From NCBI GenBank assembly GCA_017983635.1, contig JAGOBA010000004.1:1-64000 (forward strand): 64,000 bases of DNA, written 5' to 3'. Positions 8,681-16,452 of this stretch are shown in pieces. The notes beneath the pieces are model-generated. The model made no database searches. It had not been told where the DNA came from and worked only from the letters and a program-made list of their open reading frames with translations. Made by a program: the position numbers and the translations under genes. Positions within the stretch are counted from its first letter, which is position 1. Each line of letters opens with the position of its first letter. The stretch comes from Alphaproteobacteria bacterium (GTDB lineage Bacteria; Pseudomonadota; Alphaproteobacteria; Micropepsales; Micropepsaceae).

Positions 8681-10753
8681 ATGGTTTCTGGTGGCGCTCC
8701 GCAAGAGCCAACAACATGGGGCCGCTGGTTGTGGACTGAGGCACGCCGAACGTGGGCGTGGATGACCGAACCGCCCGCCCACCCGATCGCGGAACAGCTG
8801 AGCGGTTTGGACGGGCGGGCGCAGGTGCACGGCACGGCGATCGAGATCATCAGCGCACAGGTGAACGATCTGATGCGCGACCAGCGGGACGCGCTGCGGA
8901 CACTGGACCGACATCGCGAGACATTCGAACGCTTTGACGCAACGCTGGGACGCTTGCTTGCGCAGGTGGAGGCCGCATCCAAAGTCAACGACGAGATCGC
9001 GCAGATCGCCGCCGAGGTGCGGCGGCAACTGGTCGACAGCCGATCGCTCCCGCAAGACCTTGCGACGGCCCGCGTCGAGTTGATCGAGGGGATCAGAAAC
9101 ATTCAGCACGCGCTCTCGGAAGAGACGGCAAGCGTGCGGACGCGGCTTGCGGTTTTGCCGTCGACCGAACAGATGCAGGCGCTGATCGGGCAGGCCACGG
9201 TAACGCAGGACCTGGCGTCGACGCGGGCGCAATTGACGAACGAACTTCAGAAGCTGCAACAGGTACTCGCGGTTCATACGGTTGGCGTGCACGATCAGTT
9301 GGCCTCTCTGCCCTCGGCCGATCAGATGCGGTCGCTGTTCGACGGCGGGACTGTCGCGAACGAGTTGACTTCCGCCCGTGCGCAGTTCGCGGATGGGCTG
9401 CAGAAGGTGCACGAGGTCTTGGCCGAGCAGACGGCGGGTATTCACGAACGGTTTGCGGCGCTACCGTCGGCCGATCGCGTTCAGGCGCTGATCGAGAGCG
9501 GCGCGGCGGCGCAGGAGCTTGCCGCGACGAAGGCTCAGCTAACCGATGGGCTGCAGAAAGTGCACGAAGCGGTCGGCTTGCATACCGCCGGTCTCCATGA
9601 CCGGATGGCGGCATTGCCTTCGACCGATCAGGTGCAAGCGTTGCTCAACAGCGGCGCGATGTTGCAGGAGCTTGCGTCCACGCGGGCGCACTTGTCGGAC
9701 GGACTCCAGAAGGTGCAGCTCGCGCTGGCCGAACATACCGCGGGTGTGCGGGATCGGCTGGCAAGCTTGCCGTCGACCGAGCAGGTACATGCGCTGATCG
9801 AGGGCGGGACCGCAAACGGCATTCAGAGCACGCGCAAGCTGGTCGGCGAGGAGGGGCAGCGCAGCCAAGCGGCTTCCGACCGGATGTCGTCGAAGCTCGC
9901 GTTTCTGCAAGCGCGCAGCGTTATCCCGCTGCCGGCGCAGAGGCTTGTGATGTGCCGCAATCCGTTGGGCTTTCTTGCCGTGCCCGCCGACGATCTGGCG
10001 ATGATCGGATCGCTCGCCGATGGTTTGCTGCCGAAGCAAGGCACGTTGAAGATCGTCGAGAAATATCTGAAGGCCGGCGCGACGTTCGTGGATGTCGGTG
10101 CGAATGTCGGCCTGTTCACGCTGCTGGCGGCGCGGATCGTCGGATCCACCGGCCGGGTGATCGCGATCGAGCCAGCGCCGGCGACGGCAAACGCACTGCG
10201 CGCGACCGTGAACGCGAACGGATTGTCCAATATCGTGCGCGTCGAAGAAATTGCCGCCGGGGCGGAGCGTAGCCTCGGTACACTCTCGATCGAGTCGAAC
10301 TGTACCCATAGCACGCTGCTACCGTCCGACACGGCGACGGGCAGGGTGGTCGCGGCGATTGCGCCGCTGGACGAGATACTTGGCGGTACTGTTCCCGACA
10401 TGGTGAAGATCGATGTGGAGGGTTGGGAGCCGAAGGTGATCGCCGGCATGGAGGCAACGCTGCGCGCCAATCCCAACGTCATGTTGATCTTGAACCTGGA
10501 GCCCGCGCGGATCCGGAGCACCGGCTTGTCGGCTGGGGCGTGGATCGATTGGATCAATAGTGCGGGGCTGCAGATGTTCGAGATCGACGAGCGGAGCGGC
10601 GAGTTGACGCCGCTGCGCAAGAGTGTCGAGGAAATCGTGTCGACGAATGTTTTGTTGGCGCGCAGCGATCCGTCGCGCCGCGATGCAGACGACGGCTGGC
10701 TCTGGCGCGGCTCAAGCTCACCGGTGCTGCTGGCGGCGCGGGTGTTGGAGTAG
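8681..10753 (+). CDS. FkbM-family methyltransferase with N-terminal tandem repeats
   Basis: A 690-residue protein. The start at 8681 has AGGTGA 4 nt upstream; an earlier ATG at 8630 lacks one. Residues about 40-127 are predicted helical and charged; residues 128-382 are five copies of a 51-residue unit; residues about 440-650 are the methyltransferase. The SAM-binding motif FVDVGANVGLFT is at about 468-479, followed by VIAIEPAP and VKIDVEGWE, which are FkbM hallmarks. FkbM enzymes O-methylate sugars or polyketides. There is no signal peptide. The neighbours on both sides are convergent or divergent single genes, so context does not reveal the substrate. Confidence 0.85.
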   Translation: MVSGGAPQEPTTWGRWLWTEARRTWAWMTEPPAHPIAEQLSGLDGRAQVHGTAIEIISAQVNDLMRDQRDALRTLDRHRETFERFDATLGRLLAQVEAASKVNDEIAQIAAEVRRQLVDSRSLPQDLATARVELIEGIRNIQHALSEETASVRTRLAVLPSTEQMQALIGQATVTQDLASTRAQLTNELQKLQQVLAVHTVGVHDQLASLPSADQMRSLFDGGTVANELTSARAQFADGLQKVHEVLAEQTAGIHERFAALPSADRVQALIESGAAAQELAATKAQLTDGLQKVHEAVGLHTAGLHDRMAALPSTDQVQALLNSGAMLQELASTRAHLSDGLQKVQLALAEHTAGVRDRLASLPSTEQVHALIEGGTANGIQSTRKLVGEEGQRSQAASDRMSSKLAFLQARSVIPLPAQRLVMCRNPLGFLAVPADDLAMIGSLADGLLPKQGTLKIVEKYLKAGATFVDVGANVGLFTLLAARIVGSTGRVIAIEPAPATANALRATVNANGLSNIVRVEEIAAGAERSLGTLSIESNCTHSTLLPSDTATGRVVAAIAPLDEILGGTVPDMVKIDVEGWEPKVIAGMEATLRANPNVMLILNLEPARIRSTGLSAGAWIDWINSAGLQMFEIDERSGELTPLRKSVEEIVSTNVLLARSDPSRRDADDGWLWRGSSSPVLLAARVLE
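9062..9826 (+). repeat. five tandem 153-bp (51-codon) repeats inside the FkbM gene
   Basis: Units begin at 9062, 9215, 9368, 9521 and 9674. Each encodes a helix with (A/T)(S/T)xRAxLxxGLQKVxxxLAEHTAG, then a short break at LPS(T/A)(D/E)QVxAL. The first unit is most diverged and the middle three are closest to each other. A 51-residue period equals four 11-residue turns plus one heptad, consistent with a coiled-coil stalk broken at each LPS. Confidence 0.92.
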
Positions 10754-10756
10754 CGG

Positions 10757-11221
10757 TCAGCCCAGGACCTTGCGCATACGGATGAAGGTTGGGTGATCGA
10801 AGCCCGGATGCGCCTCGCGGGCGGTTTCGATGTAGCCGAGCTTTTCGAAGAAGCGCCGGTTGTCCGCTAACGCGATGCGGACGTTGAGGCGGGTGGCGGG
10901 CGCACCCCGGCGGCGGGCGTCGTCTTCGACGACGGTGATGAGGCCGCGAGCCACGCCGCCGCCGCGTGCGGTCGGCAGTACCGACAAGCGGCCGAAGTAG
11001 AGATCGCCTTCCACGGGTTTCGTCATGACGCAGCCCAAGATCGCGCTGTTCTGTTCAGCGATAAAGCCGCCGGCGTTCTGCTTCAGTTCCGACAAGATGC
11101 TGGCTTCGTTTTCGCTGAGCGCTTCGGACTTGGGGATCAAGCGATCGCGATACTGCTCGAAACTCGCGACAATGGTTCGGGCGATGGCTGCGGCGTCGGT
11201 CAGTGCAGCGGGACGGATCAC
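10757..11221 (-). CDS. GNAT N-acetyltransferase
   Basis: A 154-residue acetyltransferase starting with GTG (MIRPAALTDAAAIARTI). The GTG overlaps the TGA of the upstream GNAT gene (GTGA), so the two are translationally coupled. The acetyl-CoA-binding segment LSVLPTARGGGVARGLI is at about residues 82-98, and a typical end of the fold is NRRFFEKLGYIE. Longer reading of the frame only repeats sequence overlapping the upstream gene. The acceptor is unknown. Confidence 0.85.
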   Translation of the reverse strand: MIRPAALTDAAAIARTIVASFEQYRDRLIPKSEALSENEASILSELKQNAGGFIAEQNSAILGCVMTKPVEGDLYFGRLSVLPTARGGGVARGLITVVEDDARRRGAPATRLNVRIALADNRRFFEKLGYIETAREAHPGFDHPTFIRMRKVLG

Positions 11222-11907
11222 GATTGATCTTTGGCCGCAAGCATTGTGACGACGACGTTTGTCCGCAATGCGAAGCCCAATGTCTCGTAGAGTCTGATCG
11301 CGGGTGTGTTGGTGGCATAGGCGTGGAGGAACGGAGTCTCGCCGCGGTTCTGAATTTGTGTAGCGACGGTGCGCGAGAGGAGGCCGGCGTAGCCGCGGCC
11401 GCGCGCATCGGGATGAGTGCACACGCCGCTCACCTCGGTGAAGCCGTCGAGCTTCATGCGTTCGCCGGCCATGGCGAGTAGCTTGCCGTTTTCCTTGACG
11501 CCCCAAAACTGGCCGAGGAGATGCGTGCGCGCGAGGAACGGGCCGGGTTGGGTGAGGGTTGCGAGCGCGATCATCGCGGGAACGTCGGCTTCGGTGAGAA
11601 GTTCGATCGGGGTGGCGGGGGCGAGCGGTTCCAAATTGCGCGCGACCATCTGCACGCCGATCATGGTGGCGAGCGCGGTCGTGCCGCGCGGCAGCGGGCG
11701 CTCGCCAACCTGGATCAACACTGCCGCGCCGTGCGTTGCGATCAGGGTTGCGAGCTCGGCCAGACTTGCTTCGCTGTCGTCGCCGGCGGCTGCGAACGGC
11801 TCGACATCGGTCGCGTAGCGGCGCGCGCGGGTGCCGCCGATTGCGAATGCGTTTTGGCGCGTGTTCAGCGCGTGCCAGACGGGTCGGTCGAGGGGGCTTG
11901 CGGTCAT
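11218..11907 (-). CDS. two-domain GNAT acetyltransferase (FR47-like)
   Basis: A 229-residue protein starting MTASPLDRPVW. The N-terminal half (1-105) is a poorly conserved GNAT-like subdomain. The C-terminal half holds the active fold, with VSGVCTHPDARGRGYAGLL (about 160-178) for acetyl-CoA binding and NTPAIRLYETLGF near the end, typical of FR47-type acetyltransferases. No clear ribosome binding site precedes the ATG. It is the first gene of a two-gene acetyltransferase operon. Confidence 0.82.
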   Translation of the reverse strand: MTASPLDRPVWHALNTRQNAFAIGGTRARRYATDVEPFAAAGDDSEASLAELATLIATHGAAVLIQVGERPLPRGTTALATMIGVQMVARNLEPLAPATPIELLTEADVPAMIALATLTQPGPFLARTHLLGQFWGVKENGKLLAMAGERMKLDGFTEVSGVCTHPDARGRGYAGLLSRTVATQIQNRGETPFLHAYATNTPAIRLYETLGFALRTNVVVTMLAAKDQS

Positions 11908-12233
11908 GTCGATTGAGTTAGATGGGCTGCCGGTCGTTTGCAACGTTGGCGCAATCCGGCGCGACAAGATGTTCGGTTGATTTTTTCGGCGCTTTCGGCG
12001 ATAGTCGGCGCTCAATTTCAGTATTGGTCGTGGTGTGTCCGGGGCGCGAAAGCGGGTCCGGATTTTTTGTGTCCGCTCGGCGATTGGTTCATGTGGGACA
12101 CGTGAAGTGAGACGGTGTCTCACTGTCTCGGTTGTCTCACTTGCGATGGTGGAAATCGGCCGCGAATGAGGCTTGGCACACGTTGAAAACGGTGCGATGT
12201 GAGACACGTTCTGAGACACATGCGGAGGCTCAC
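11908..12233 (+). promoter_or_regulatory. 326-bp divergent region with GTGAGAC-type repeats
   Basis: This separates the GNAT operon (leftward) from the aldo/keto reductase operon (rightward). The right half contains a hairpin GTGAGAC-GGT-GTCTCAC (12107-12123), another GTCTCAC (12134-12140) and three direct elements: GGGACACGTG (12095), GAGACACGTT (12201), GAGACACATG (12213). AAGTGAGAC (12105) and GTCTCACTT (12134) are also inverted. The density suggests a transcription factor operator, but a decayed insertion-sequence end is an alternative since GTGAGACACGT also occurs at 99-109. Confidence 0.5.
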
Positions 12234-13166
12234 GTGACGGCGAATTTCGATACGAACAATCCGGCGCTGGGCGGCATCCGGTTGGTGTTGGGCGGGAATG
12301 TGTTCGGGTGGACGGCGAATGCGGATACGAGCTTCGCCATTCTCGACGCGTTCTATGACGCGGGTGGGCGGATGGTGGATACGGCCGACGTCTATTCCGC
12401 CTGGGTGCCCGGGCACAAAGGGGGTGAGTCCGAAACGGTGCTCGGGGCTTGGCTGAAGGCGCGCGGCAATCGGTCGGCGATGCGCATTGCGACGAAGGTC
12501 AATGGGATGAACCTGCCGGGCGGGCTGCAGTCGGCGAAGGTGGCGGCGGCGCTCGATGCGTCTTTGCAGCGGCTGCAGACGGACTATGTCGATCTCTACT
12601 ACGCGCATCGCGATGATGCGGAGACGCCGCTTGACGTGATCGGCGGCGGGTTCGATGCGCTGGTGCGTGCCAATAAGGTGCGGGCGTTGGGCGCGTCGAA
12701 CTTTACGGCAGCACGGCTTGGCGCGGCGCGGGCGGCAGCGCTCTCCAACGGTTTTACGCCTTACACGGTGGTGCAGAACGAATTCAATCTGCTGGTCCGC
12801 GATCAGCACGAAGGGGCGATCCGGGAGCTCTGTGCGAAGGAGGGCGTTGCGGCGCTGCCCTATTATGGGCTCGCGGCGGGGTTTTTGACGGGCAAGTACC
12901 GCACCGTTGAAGACTTGGCGAAGAGCCCGCGCGGTCAAGGGGCGCCGAAGAAGCACCTGGAGAAGAACCTCGCGATGCTGGGGCGGATGGACAAGGTGGC
13001 GGCCGAGACCGGTGCGAGCCTGCCGCAGATCGCGCTCGCCTGGATATTGGCGCAGTCCGGAATCAGTGCGCCGATCGCGAGTGCGACCAGCGTTGCGCAG
13101 TTGAAGGAGTTGCTTGGGGCGACGACGTTGAAGCTGTCGCCGGCGCAGCTTGCGGCGCTGGGGTGA
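12234..13166 (+). CDS. aldo/keto reductase
   Basis: A 310-residue (beta/alpha)8 NADPH oxidoreductase that reduces carbonyls. The GTG start at 12234 has GGAGG 6 nt upstream; a longer reading frame from 12132 would begin inside the repeat region. The catalytic tetrad is visible: Asp and Tyr in DTADVYSAW, Lys in ATKVNG, His in YYAHRDD. The C-terminal NADPH-binding part has ISAPIASATSVAQLKELL. The substrate is unknown. It is first in an operon with a DUF1697 gene 4 bp downstream. Confidence 0.9.
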   Translation: MTANFDTNNPALGGIRLVLGGNVFGWTANADTSFAILDAFYDAGGRMVDTADVYSAWVPGHKGGESETVLGAWLKARGNRSAMRIATKVNGMNLPGGLQSAKVAAALDASLQRLQTDYVDLYYAHRDDAETPLDVIGGGFDALVRANKVRALGASNFTAARLGAARAAALSNGFTPYTVVQNEFNLLVRDQHEGAIRELCAKEGVAALPYYGLAAGFLTGKYRTVEDLAKSPRGQGAPKKHLEKNLAMLGRMDKVAAETGASLPQIALAWILAQSGISAPIASATSVAQLKELLGATTLKLSPAQLAALG

Positions 13167-13170
13167 GGGG

Positions 13171-13683
13171 ATGACGGTCTACGTTGCGCTGCTTCGGGCG
13201 GTTAATGTGGGCGGCACGGGGAAGCTGCCGATGAGCGAGCTGAAGGCGATGTGCGAGGCGGCGGGATTTGTAGCGGTGCGGACCTACATCGCAAGCGGCA
13301 ACGTGGTGTTTCAGAGCATGGCGTCGGCGGCGCAGGTGAAGGCGGCACTTGAGGCGAGGTTGAAGGCATTCGCCGGCAAGCCGGTTGGTGTCGCGGTGCG
13401 AACGGCCAATGAGATTCAGGCGGTACTGAAGGCCAGTCCGTTTCCCAAGGCCGCGCCGAACCGGACGGTTGCGATCTTTCTCGACGAGGCACCGCCCAAG
13501 GATTCGTTGAAGGCGGCGACGGGCGTACGCGGCGAAGAGATGAAGCTGGGCAAGCGCGAGATATATGTGCACTACGGGGACGGTATGGCGGACTCGAAGT
13601 TGCGCATTCCTGCCGCGCTGACCGGTACGGCGCGGAACATGAACACGATCGCTAAGCTGGCGGCGATGGCGGCGGAAGACTGA
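13171..13683 (+). CDS. DUF1697 protein
   Basis: A 170-residue cytosolic protein. The N-terminus YVALLRAVNVGGTGKLPMSEL and the segment TYIASGNVVFQS are diagnostic of DUF1697, a widespread family of unknown function with a ferredoxin-like fold. The start has a GAGGGG just upstream, 4 bp after the reductase stop codon. Its own TGA shares the A of the next gene's ATG. Confidence 0.88.
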   Translation: MTVYVALLRAVNVGGTGKLPMSELKAMCEAAGFVAVRTYIASGNVVFQSMASAAQVKAALEARLKAFAGKPVGVAVRTANEIQAVLKASPFPKAAPNRTVAIFLDEAPPKDSLKAATGVRGEEMKLGKREIYVHYGDGMADSKLRIPAALTGTARNMNTIAKLAAMAAED

Positions 13684-14036
13684 TGGCGAAGACGGTTACG
13701 ATCTACGGGATCAAGAACTGCGACACGATGAAGAAGGCGCGGGCGTGGCTCGATGCGCATGGGGTGGCCTATGCGTTCCACGATTACAAAAGCGCCGGGA
13801 TTGAGCGCGCGCTTTTGGAGCGTTGGGTGAAGGACGCCGGTTGGGAAGTTTTGCTCAATCGCGTCGGGACGACGTTTCGGGCTCTGCCGGAGGGCGACAA
13901 GGCGGGGCTGGATGCAAAGAAGGCGGTGGCGCTGATGCTGGCGCAGCCGTCGATGATCAAGCGGCCGGTGTTGGCTGCCGGCGAGAAGCTGCTCGTCGGG
14001 TTTAAGCCTGAGCAGTACGCAGCGACGTTTCGTTGA
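13683..14036 (+). CDS. ArsC/Spx-family reductase (YffB-like)
   Basis: A 117-residue thioredoxin-fold protein of the ArsC/Spx/YffB family. The N-terminus TIYGIKNCDTMKKARAWL carries the single Cys (residue about 14) at the usual position, and VLLNRVGTTFRAL and IKRPVL match the family. Most YffB-type members are not true arsenate reductases and are thought to use glutathione. Third gene of the aldo/keto reductase operon. The last 35 bp overlap the 3' end of the convergent hydrolase gene. Confidence 0.85.
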   Translation: MAKTVTIYGIKNCDTMKKARAWLDAHGVAYAFHDYKSAGIERALLERWVKDAGWEVLLNRVGTTFRALPEGDKAGLDAKKAVALMLAQPSMIKRPVLAAGEKLLVGFKPEQYAATFR

Positions 14037-14823
14037 GCTCCGCGACCTCGGCCGCGATCGTGGCGATCATGGCGCCATCATCGTAGTCGTTGGGATGAAA
14101 GCCCGGACGGAAGAAGTAGAGCAGGTCGAGCGCGATCGCGCGCAGTGGACCTGGCGCGACGTAGAGGTAGTAGAGGATCGCGGCTGCGCTTGTTTCCGGA
14201 AGCAAACGGCGCATGCCGGTCCACAGAATTGCGGAGACGCGGGCGAGGCCGTCGATGATCGCCCAGCTGCGCATCAACCAGCGGCGCAGCGGTGACCAGT
14301 CCGCCGCGATTGCTTCGAATACGTTGAAGGCAACGGCTTTGTGCTCGATTTCCTCAAGCGCGTGCCAGCGCCAGAGATTGCGCGACGGCATATCGAAGTG
14401 TTCGAGATGGTGCGGGTTACGCAGTATCTCGCGCGAGAGAGTCGTGGTGAAATGCTCAAGGGCCAGTGTTGTGGCGAGGCGCGCGGGCGGCGTATTTTTC
14501 TCGGCCTCGGATAGGTGGCGCTGGCTGTGTTCGGTGATCGGATTCAAGTCGAACCCGCATTGCATTGCGAGCGCGTTGAAAGCGCGGTGTTCGCCGGCGT
14601 GATGCGCTTCCTGGGTCGCGAAGGCCGCGACATCGGCGGCGAGCTTCGGGTCGACGCGGTGGGCGAAGCGGCGAACGCTGCGGACGAAGAAGCCTTCGCC
14701 GTCCGGGAACGTGGCCGAGAGCGCGGCGAAGAAAGCGGCGCCGATGTTGGTGGGCTCCTTCTGCGCGCGGACAGCTTCGGCTCGGATGCCGAACTTTGGA
14801 CGCCTGATGACGATCGAAGACAT
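14002..14823 (-). CDS. predicted metal-dependent hydrolase (PF10118 family)
   Basis: A 273-residue protein of the COG3687 family of putative metal-dependent hydrolases. Its His/Glu-rich core has FATQEAHHAGEH (about 68-79), LALEHFTT (about 121-128) and HALEEIEHKAVAFNV (about 151-165), a ferritin-like four-helix arrangement expected to bind two metals. The C-terminal part has a hydrophobic segment. No reaction is known. It overlaps the convergent YffB-like gene by 35 bp. Confidence 0.8.
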   Translation of the reverse strand: MSSIVIRRPKFGIRAEAVRAQKEPTNIGAAFFAALSATFPDGEGFFVRSVRRFAHRVDPKLAADVAAFATQEAHHAGEHRAFNALAMQCGFDLNPITEHSQRHLSEAEKNTPPARLATTLALEHFTTTLSREILRNPHHLEHFDMPSRNLWRWHALEEIEHKAVAFNVFEAIAADWSPLRRWLMRSWAIIDGLARVSAILWTGMRRLLPETSAAAILYYLYVAPGPLRAIALDLLYFFRPGFHPNDYDDGAMIATIAAEVAELNETSLRTAQA

Positions 14824-14951
14824 GGGGGAGAGCCGAGTTTGGAGAAGGCGGCAATCTCGCAGATTCCGGTTAGCGTCCGGTGAAGCGGGGACATATTTAG
14901 CGGCTGTTAAGTATGTGGCGAGCGCTGTGGGTTGCGCGCTACAATCCGCGC

Positions 14952-15224
14952 ATGTCGCAGGCTTTGCCGATCGCGCTTGGAGCGTTGCTGCTCTACTTCG
15001 CGCTGAGAGTTGTGCAGATGAAACGAGCGTCGCTGCCGTTTCTGCTGGCCTATCCGTTGTTCATCGTTGTGTTGTTGGGCGGCTCGGTTGCTGTCTTCCT
15101 CGGTGCGAGCTGGGCCGTTGTGCTCTTGGGGCTCAGCAAAGACATGTCGTTGGCGGTGGTCGGCGGCGTGACTGTGCTCAGCGTGATTGCGCTGTGGCGG
15201 CTTGCGCGACGCCTGATCGCGTGA
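14952..15224 (+). CDS. small membrane protein
   Basis: A 90-residue protein with three hydrophobic helices (about 3-18, 26-48, 52-85). The start is uncertain. The ATG at 14952 follows TACAAT (14940-14945) by 6 nt, which would fit a leaderless transcript. An in-frame ATG at 14913 adds 13 residues but has no ribosome binding site either. No family is recognised. Confidence 0.5.
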   Translation: MSQALPIALGALLLYFALRVVQMKRASLPFLLAYPLFIVVLLGGSVAVFLGASWAVVLLGLSKDMSLAVVGGVTVLSVIALWRLARRLIA

Positions 15225-15228
15225 GAGC

Positions 15229-15256
15229 CAAAACAAAAGGGCCGCTTGCGCGGCCC
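15229..15256 (-). terminator. terminator between convergent genes
   Basis: GGGCCGC (15239-15245) and GCGGCCC (15250-15256) with a TTGC loop form a stem followed on the minus strand by TTTTGTTTT. It serves the outer membrane protein gene ending at 15280 and may also stop the small membrane protein transcript. Confidence 0.85.
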
Positions 15257-15279
15257 AGATCGGGAGAGGAGGATTGCTC

Positions 15280-15849
15280 TTAGTTCAGCAGGAAGTCGAA
15301 GCGCAGCGTCACGCTTTGGTCCTGTTCTTGATCGCGCGGTAGAGTGCTTTGCGCGAGCAACGCGTTGTCGAATTGCTCCGAGTAGCGGTACTCGATCCCC
15401 AACGTCATCGACGGGGTGAAGGAGTAGGTGACGCCGGCCATGCCCTGATAGGCGAGCGTGCCGCGTGGAAGCGCATCGTTCAACAGCGGCTGGTCGAGCA
15501 TATTGAACTTGCCCAAGCCGCCGCCAACATACGTCCCCAGCGACCACGTGGTCGTGTAGGCATAGTACGCGTTGGCGGTAATCGACTCGGCACCCTCGTC
15601 GAGCAGCGGAACCGACAGCCCAGCCGCTTCCGGTGCGATACCGGTCTCAGCGCCAAGACCCGTGTGCAGGCCAACGAAGAACCCGCTGCGCTTGTCTTGC
15701 GGCGCTTCGGCTTTCGCCGACATGCCGAGATCCGAGTAAATTGCGTTGATGATTCGGTCGGCGCTCGACACATCACCGGCGTGCGCCGGCATCGATGCCA
15801 TCAAGGCACCTGCCGTAGTCGCTACCAGGAGTGTCGCTGCACGTGTCAT
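15280..15849 (-). CDS. outer membrane beta-barrel protein
   Basis: A 189-residue protein starting MTRAATLLVATTAGALMA, with a signal peptide ending MPAHAG. The mature part has alternating strands with glycine and aromatic residues (GFFVGLHTGLGAET, WSLGTYVGGGLGKF, MTLGIEYRYSEQ) and ends in FDFLLN, giving a terminal aromatic strand pattern typical of porin-like barrels of about eight strands. An upstream extension of the frame to 16023 is rejected because it would bury the signal peptide. Cargo or function unknown. Confidence 0.72.
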   Translation of the reverse strand: MTRAATLLVATTAGALMASMPAHAGDVSSADRIINAIYSDLGMSAKAEAPQDKRSGFFVGLHTGLGAETGIAPEAAGLSVPLLDEGAESITANAYYAYTTTWSLGTYVGGGLGKFNMLDQPLLNDALPRGTLAYQGMAGVTYSFTPSMTLGIEYRYSEQFDNALLAQSTLPRDQEQDQSVTLRFDFLLN

Positions 15850-16018
15850 CGTGCTGTTGCCCCGCTCATCCGCCTCAGTGGGTTTGTTGATCGCCACCCG
15901 CTTTGGCTCCTCACACGAGTTACTATTGGGGGAGTCTCCCTTAATCGCAATTATCGAAACCAAAGATTGTCGGACTCGTGCACCAAAGACACATGCCCTA
16001 GCGGTGTGGTGAAAATAA

Positions 16019-16037
16019 TACACCTTCCGCTGGTGTA
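16019..16037. promoter_or_regulatory. TACACC-N7-GGTGTA palindrome
   Basis: The arms are 16019-16024 and 16032-16037 with TTCCGCT between. It lies about 170 bp upstream of the beta-barrel gene's ATG in an AT-rich stretch. The size fits a dimeric repressor operator; the regulator is unknown. Confidence 0.4.
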
Positions 16038-16203
16038 CTTATAGGTATGCATCTCACGGTAGGTGCAAGAAATCGCAGAATTTAGGCATTTTCTTTAACC
16101 AGGCGAGCCGCGCTGTCGCTCTTCGTCGACCAAGCAGAGCGTCTCCGTTGCGGTGGTGCAAGGGGGCCGACTCATCGCTGAATCTGTGTGCCGCTGCGTC
16201 TCG

Positions 16204-16218
16204 TTAACAGGTCGTTAA
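16204..16218. promoter_or_regulatory. CtrA-type binding site TTAA-N7-TTAA
   Basis: TTAA at 16204-16207 and TTAA at 16215-16218 are separated by exactly 7 bp, the consensus of the alphaproteobacterial cell-cycle regulator CtrA. It lies about 235 bp upstream of the YfgM-like/bamB/der operon and 355 bp upstream of the divergent barrel gene, so the controlled promoter is uncertain. Confidence 0.5.
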
Positions 16219-16452
16219 CGAATTCGGGCTTGCGGGAGGGGCAAATCAGGGTCGGTTCCCAATCAGATTGAGACTCACCTGATTCGCCTGGCGAGCGCCG
16301 CAGGGTGCGCGGCTTTGAAACCGATGCGCGAGTGCGGCTGAAATCTTCGTCATCTAATTGCGGGGTGGTGGCAACATGGCTAATGTCCGGCGCTCAATTC
16401 AGCCCCTGTCAGCCGTTTGGCGGCACAGCCCGCCGCGTTTCGAAGGTCCCGA

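Larger units (their letters stand above)
15850..16452. promoter_or_regulatory. 603-bp divergent intergenic region
   Basis: No convincing gene was found. The left 200 bp is locally AT-rich and belongs to the outer membrane protein promoter; it holds GGGAGTCTCCC (15930-15940) and the TACACC-N7-GGTGTA palindrome. The middle contains an exact CtrA-type box. The rest, up to the GTG start at 16453, shows no further signal that I can support. Confidence 0.6.
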
